Notes under the pieces: generated by a model
What the model saw: only the letters and a program-made list of their open reading frames with translations
The model's database searches: none
Told to the model about the DNA's origin: nothing
Program-made: the position numbers and the translations under genes
Assembly: GCA_965370435.1 (NCBI GenBank)
Contig: CBDUUP010000176.1
Span: 1-9,040, forward strand
From: CBDUUP01 sp965370435
GTDB lineage: Bacteria > Chloroflexota > Anaerolineae > Anaerolineales > UBA11579
Direction: 5' to 3'
DNA: 9,040 bases
Part shown: piece after piece, positions 6,916 to 9,040 of the stretch
How the letters are laid out: each line of letters starts with the position of its first letter
Numbering within the stretch: the first letter of the stretch is position 1

Positions 6916-7013
6916 AAGATTTATTATAATGGCTTGTTTTTAATGTTGTTGCGATGACCGATGATACAATACATGGTAACAGGCGAAAGAAATGAATTGT
7001 GCTAGAATGTGAA

Positions 7014-7019
7014 TATAAT
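7014..7019 (+). promoter_or_regulatory. Possible -10 box (TATAAT) for the methyltransferase gene
   Basis: A consensus TATAAT ends 20 bp before the ATG at 7040, which would give a leader of about 14 nt. No good -35 hexamer lies 16-18 bp upstream (17 bp upstream reads AATGAA). The ribosome binding site is weak (GAGAGAAAG just before the ATG). In AT-rich DNA such a hexamer can occur by chance. Confidence 0.35.
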
Positions 7020-7039
7020 GGTAGCGAAGAGAGAAAGTT

Positions 7040-8749
7040 ATGCCTATTGAGTATCCTACCCGTCAAAATCTACTACAGACTCTTAAACAAGCAAATAATT
7101 CTACGCTTGATTTTATTGTATTGGTCACGGGAGCGCTCTATCCTGAAATTGGTACGGATGTCCTGAAAGAATATCTTGCAGAGTGCGTCCGCGTTCTTAA
7201 AAATGGGGGCGTTTTGTTTGTTCAAGGAAGACCGGATTACTTGCCTGATTTAGGTGTATATTTGGATCAGTATCTGAATTTCAAATACTGGATTACGTTA
7301 GAATCATCAATTCAGAATCCTACCAAAGGGTTACCATCTGTTCATGCAGGCTTGCTGTTATTTACCAAAGGGAATGGACGATTTAATGTCAAGCGAACGC
7401 GTTTCCCTCATCAGATGTGTGATGCGTGTGATCGGACGTTGAAAGATTGGGGAGGGAAAGCACACTTGATGAATCCAGAAGGGTACGTGATCTCGGATGT
7501 ATGGAAAGACATTCCAAAAAAAAATAACTATACACAAATATCAGAAACAGTTCTACAGACAGTTCTACGAATGTTGGATTTGAAAGGACATGAAGGGGAC
7601 AACGCCGGAATGTTTAGTGGTATGGATATTGAAAACGAAGAATTGGCTGGCCTAGTAGCGCCTCTAGAGGGTGTGCCCTCCCTTTCTGCTACCAGATCTA
7701 TTGCTGAACCAAAATTCCAATATCAATTACCCGGTTTCTCACCACCTAAAATTAAATCAGAAATAGCTCAGAAGTCAATAGATGCGAAATCAGTTGACGT
7801 GGTTCATCATGGCGATGCAGTCACTATTCTTAAACAAATCCCTGAGAACTCGATTGATTTAGTATTTGCAGACCCTCCTTACAATCTGGACAAAGAATAT
7901 AGTCGTTATGATGATGAGCTAGAGGAAAAGACGTACATTGAATGGTGTAATGAATGGTTGTTTGAGTACGCCCGAGTGCTTAAGCCTACCGGCTCTTTGT
8001 TTGTGCTCAATTTACCCCGGTGGACAATATATCACGCTGATTTTCTCAATAAACATCTGTATTTTCAAAATTGGATAGTGTGGGATGCGCTTTCCGAGCC
8101 GCGTGGTAAGTTGATGCCCGCCCATTACGGTTTGTTATTCTATACCAAGCGCCCGACGGATTTCACTTTCAATTACGAGGAGTTGAGCGAGATTGACGCC
8201 CGTCAGTATTGTTTACGCGCTTCTTGCATTCGCAAGCGAAAGGCAAATGGCGAGGACGGTAAAATGCCGCTGACCGATATATGGTGGGATATTCACCGTA
8301 TCAAACACCGGCGTGATCGAGATTACCACCCTTGCCAACTTCCTGATAAGTTGATGGAACGCATTATTCGCCTGATGACCAACGAAGGGGATGTGGTCTT
8401 GGATGCTCTGGCCGGGGCCGGCACCACACCGGTTATCGCCGCCAGATTAAACCGGCGTTACGTGGCAATAGATATGGACGAATACTATGTACAAATTATG
8501 GAAGATAAACTTGCTATGATGAAGGAAAACGGTTCCATTGAACGCGAGAGTATCAAGAAGGAGAAAAAAGCGTTTTCTAAAAAGGAATTGCAGCTTGAAC
8601 TGCGTGAGTTAGCGTCGGAACTGGGACGGCTTCCCACCCCCGAAGATGTAAAAACGAAGAGTAAATATGACCTTCAAGTATTCTTTGATGCTTTCCCAAC
8701 CTGGGGGAAGGCATTGAAAGCCGCCAAGCTGGAGGTTCAGAATGATTGA
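7040..8749 (+). CDS. Tandem-domain N4/N6 DNA methyltransferase with C-terminal HNHa-type repeat
   Basis: This 569-residue SAM-dependent enzyme methylates the amino group of adenine or cytosine in DNA. The catalytic domain spans about 250-495 with motifs in beta-class order: FADPPYNL (276-283, catalytic motif IV), YARVLKPTGSLFVL (310-323), YHPCQLPDKLMERII (429-443) and VLDALAGAGTT (453-463, SAM-binding loop), followed by YVAIDMD (474-480). Residues 15-205 repeat the same fold without the catalytic motifs: LDFIVLVTGALY stands for the DPPY strand, ECVRVLKNGGVLFV matches the next helix-strand, and VHAGLLLFTK matches AHYGLLFYTK. Residues 515-565 (ELASELGRLPTPEDV, FPTWGKALKAAKL) resemble the homing-endonuclease-associated repeat, a small DNA-binding unit. 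CxxC at 127-130 is a possible metal site. The gene is AT-richer than its neighbours and overlaps the next gene by 8 bp, consistent with a restriction-modification cassette. Target sequence and base are not predictable by eye. Confidence 0.95.
   Translation: MPIEYPTRQNLLQTLKQANNSTLDFIVLVTGALYPEIGTDVLKEYLAECVRVLKNGGVLFVQGRPDYLPDLGVYLDQYLNFKYWITLESSIQNPTKGLPSVHAGLLLFTKGNGRFNVKRTRFPHQMCDACDRTLKDWGGKAHLMNPEGYVISDVWKDIPKKNNYTQISETVLQTVLRMLDLKGHEGDNAGMFSGMDIENEELAGLVAPLEGVPSLSATRSIAEPKFQYQLPGFSPPKIKSEIAQKSIDAKSVDVVHHGDAVTILKQIPENSIDLVFADPPYNLDKEYSRYDDELEEKTYIEWCNEWLFEYARVLKPTGSLFVLNLPRWTIYHADFLNKHLYFQNWIVWDALSEPRGKLMPAHYGLLFYTKRPTDFTFNYEELSEIDARQYCLRASCIRKRKANGEDGKMPLTDIWWDIHRIKHRRDRDYHPCQLPDKLMERIIRLMTNEGDVVLDALAGAGTTPVIAARLNRRYVAIDMDEYYVQIMEDKLAMMKENGSIERESIKKEKKAFSKKELQLELRELASELGRLPTPEDVKTKSKYDLQVFFDAFPTWGKALKAAKLEVQND
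8731..8735 (+). promoter_or_regulatory. Ribosome binding site of the overlapping downstream gene
   Basis: GGAGG lies inside the last codons of the methyltransferase gene, 6 bp before the ATG at 8742. It is far stronger than the methyltransferase gene's own site, so the downstream protein should be well translated from the shared transcript. Confidence 0.7.
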
Positions 8750-9040
8750 GGCGCGCAAAATCTCTTTTGAAGAAGCATGGGATAGCTCAACGGTATTCTT
8801 CGTGGATGATGATCTGGAAGATGAGATTGATCGTGAAGTTGAGGCTTTGCTTGAAGCAACTGATGATCTTATTGATCCAACGGGCGTTGAAAATAACATT
8901 GATAGAGTTGTTGATTTCCTAATCCAGCAAGAGCGGGGATTGGATGTTATCTTAAAAGATATCGAACTATCGCAAGAAAAAATCAAGAGCAATGTTTCGG
9001 AATTGAGGAATTTGGAACGGATACCCGGTGATTTCCAAGG
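8742..9040 (+). CDS. Acidic protein of unknown family, truncated by window end
   Basis: The frame opens at ATG 8742, 8 bp inside the methyltransferase gene, and runs without a stop to the window edge, giving 99 residues beginning MIEARKISFEEAWDSSTVFF. It is strongly acidic (by my count 28 Asp/Glu against 10 Lys/Arg), with clusters VDDDLEDEIDREVEALLEATDD (in two parts, about 21-42), and reads as mostly helical from about residue 25 to 92. I do not recognise the family and see no nuclease motif in the visible part. Translational coupling to a methyltransferase makes a restriction endonuclease or another partner of the modification enzyme the first guess, with a sequence-unrelated regulatory or helicase-type subunit as alternatives. 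The excellent GGAGG site and overlap make the gene itself likely real. Confidence 0.65.
   Translation, partial: MIEARKISFEEAWDSSTVFFVDDDLEDEIDREVEALLEATDDLIDPTGVENNIDRVVDFLIQQERGLDVILKDIELSQEKIKSNVSELRNLERIPGDFQ

Noticed and set aside
6923..6970. TATAAT and TACAAT hexamers at 6923-6930 and 6965-6970 as further promoters in the divergent gap
   Set aside because: No -35 hexamer with 16-18 bp spacing was found on either strand for them; the region is AT-rich, so chance matches are expected.
8609..8992. Minus-strand frame of 127 codons across the end of the methyltransferase gene
   Set aside because: Its Ser-rich translation is the reverse reading of the acidic Asp/Glu-rich downstream gene, and the plus-strand gene has the overlap and GGAGG site.

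Overview
The left three quarters of the window (1 to about 6,660) is GC-rich bacterial DNA with four genes, all read leftward. In transcription order they are a cytoplasmic (alpha/alpha)6-barrel glycoside-hydrolase-like protein, an exported PKD-CotH kinase-fold protein, a DUF4956 membrane protein with an extracellular lectin-like head, and a small VTC-domain (polyphosphate-polymerase fold) protein. The last three are a recognisable module: CotH, VTC-like and DUF4956 proteins recur together in bacterial genomes. Here they are separated by only about 110-170 bp each. A cytosolic polymerase-fold enzyme, a polytopic membrane partner and an exported kinase-fold protein could form one membrane-spanning phosphate/polyphosphate-linked system. 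That joint function is inference.

The right quarter (7,040 to the end) is read rightward and is visibly richer in A+T, especially in its first kilobase. It holds a 569-residue DNA methyltransferase and, overlapping its stop codon by 8 bp, the start of an acidic protein cut off by the window edge. This looks like an acquired restriction-modification or other epigenetic-defence locus. The methyltransferase is unusual. It has a complete catalytic domain (DPPY, a glycine-rich SAM loop), preceded by a second copy of the same fold that has lost both motifs, and followed by what looks like a homing-endonuclease-associated (HNHa-type) DNA-binding repeat.

Every intergenic space on the left carries a different short repeat family: a CTGTCCC hairpin at the left edge, a TTGCCTGG-type octamer array, a nested CCCTCACC...GGTGAGGG palindrome cluster, a CACAAAGGCACGAAG palindrome and an ACCGCAGAGACG palindrome. 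Such repeat-filled spacers together with a VTC/DUF4956/CotH cluster suggest an environmental bacterium, perhaps of the Chloroflexota, but no phylogenetic marker is present and this is a weak inference. I saw no rRNA, tRNA, CRISPR array or transposase gene.

The clearest regulatory signal is upstream of the glycosidase-like gene: a TTGACC-17 bp-TACAAT promoter on the minus strand placed so that transcription should begin on the A of the start codon at 6,654, implying a leaderless mRNA and a start 42 codons inside the longest open frame.
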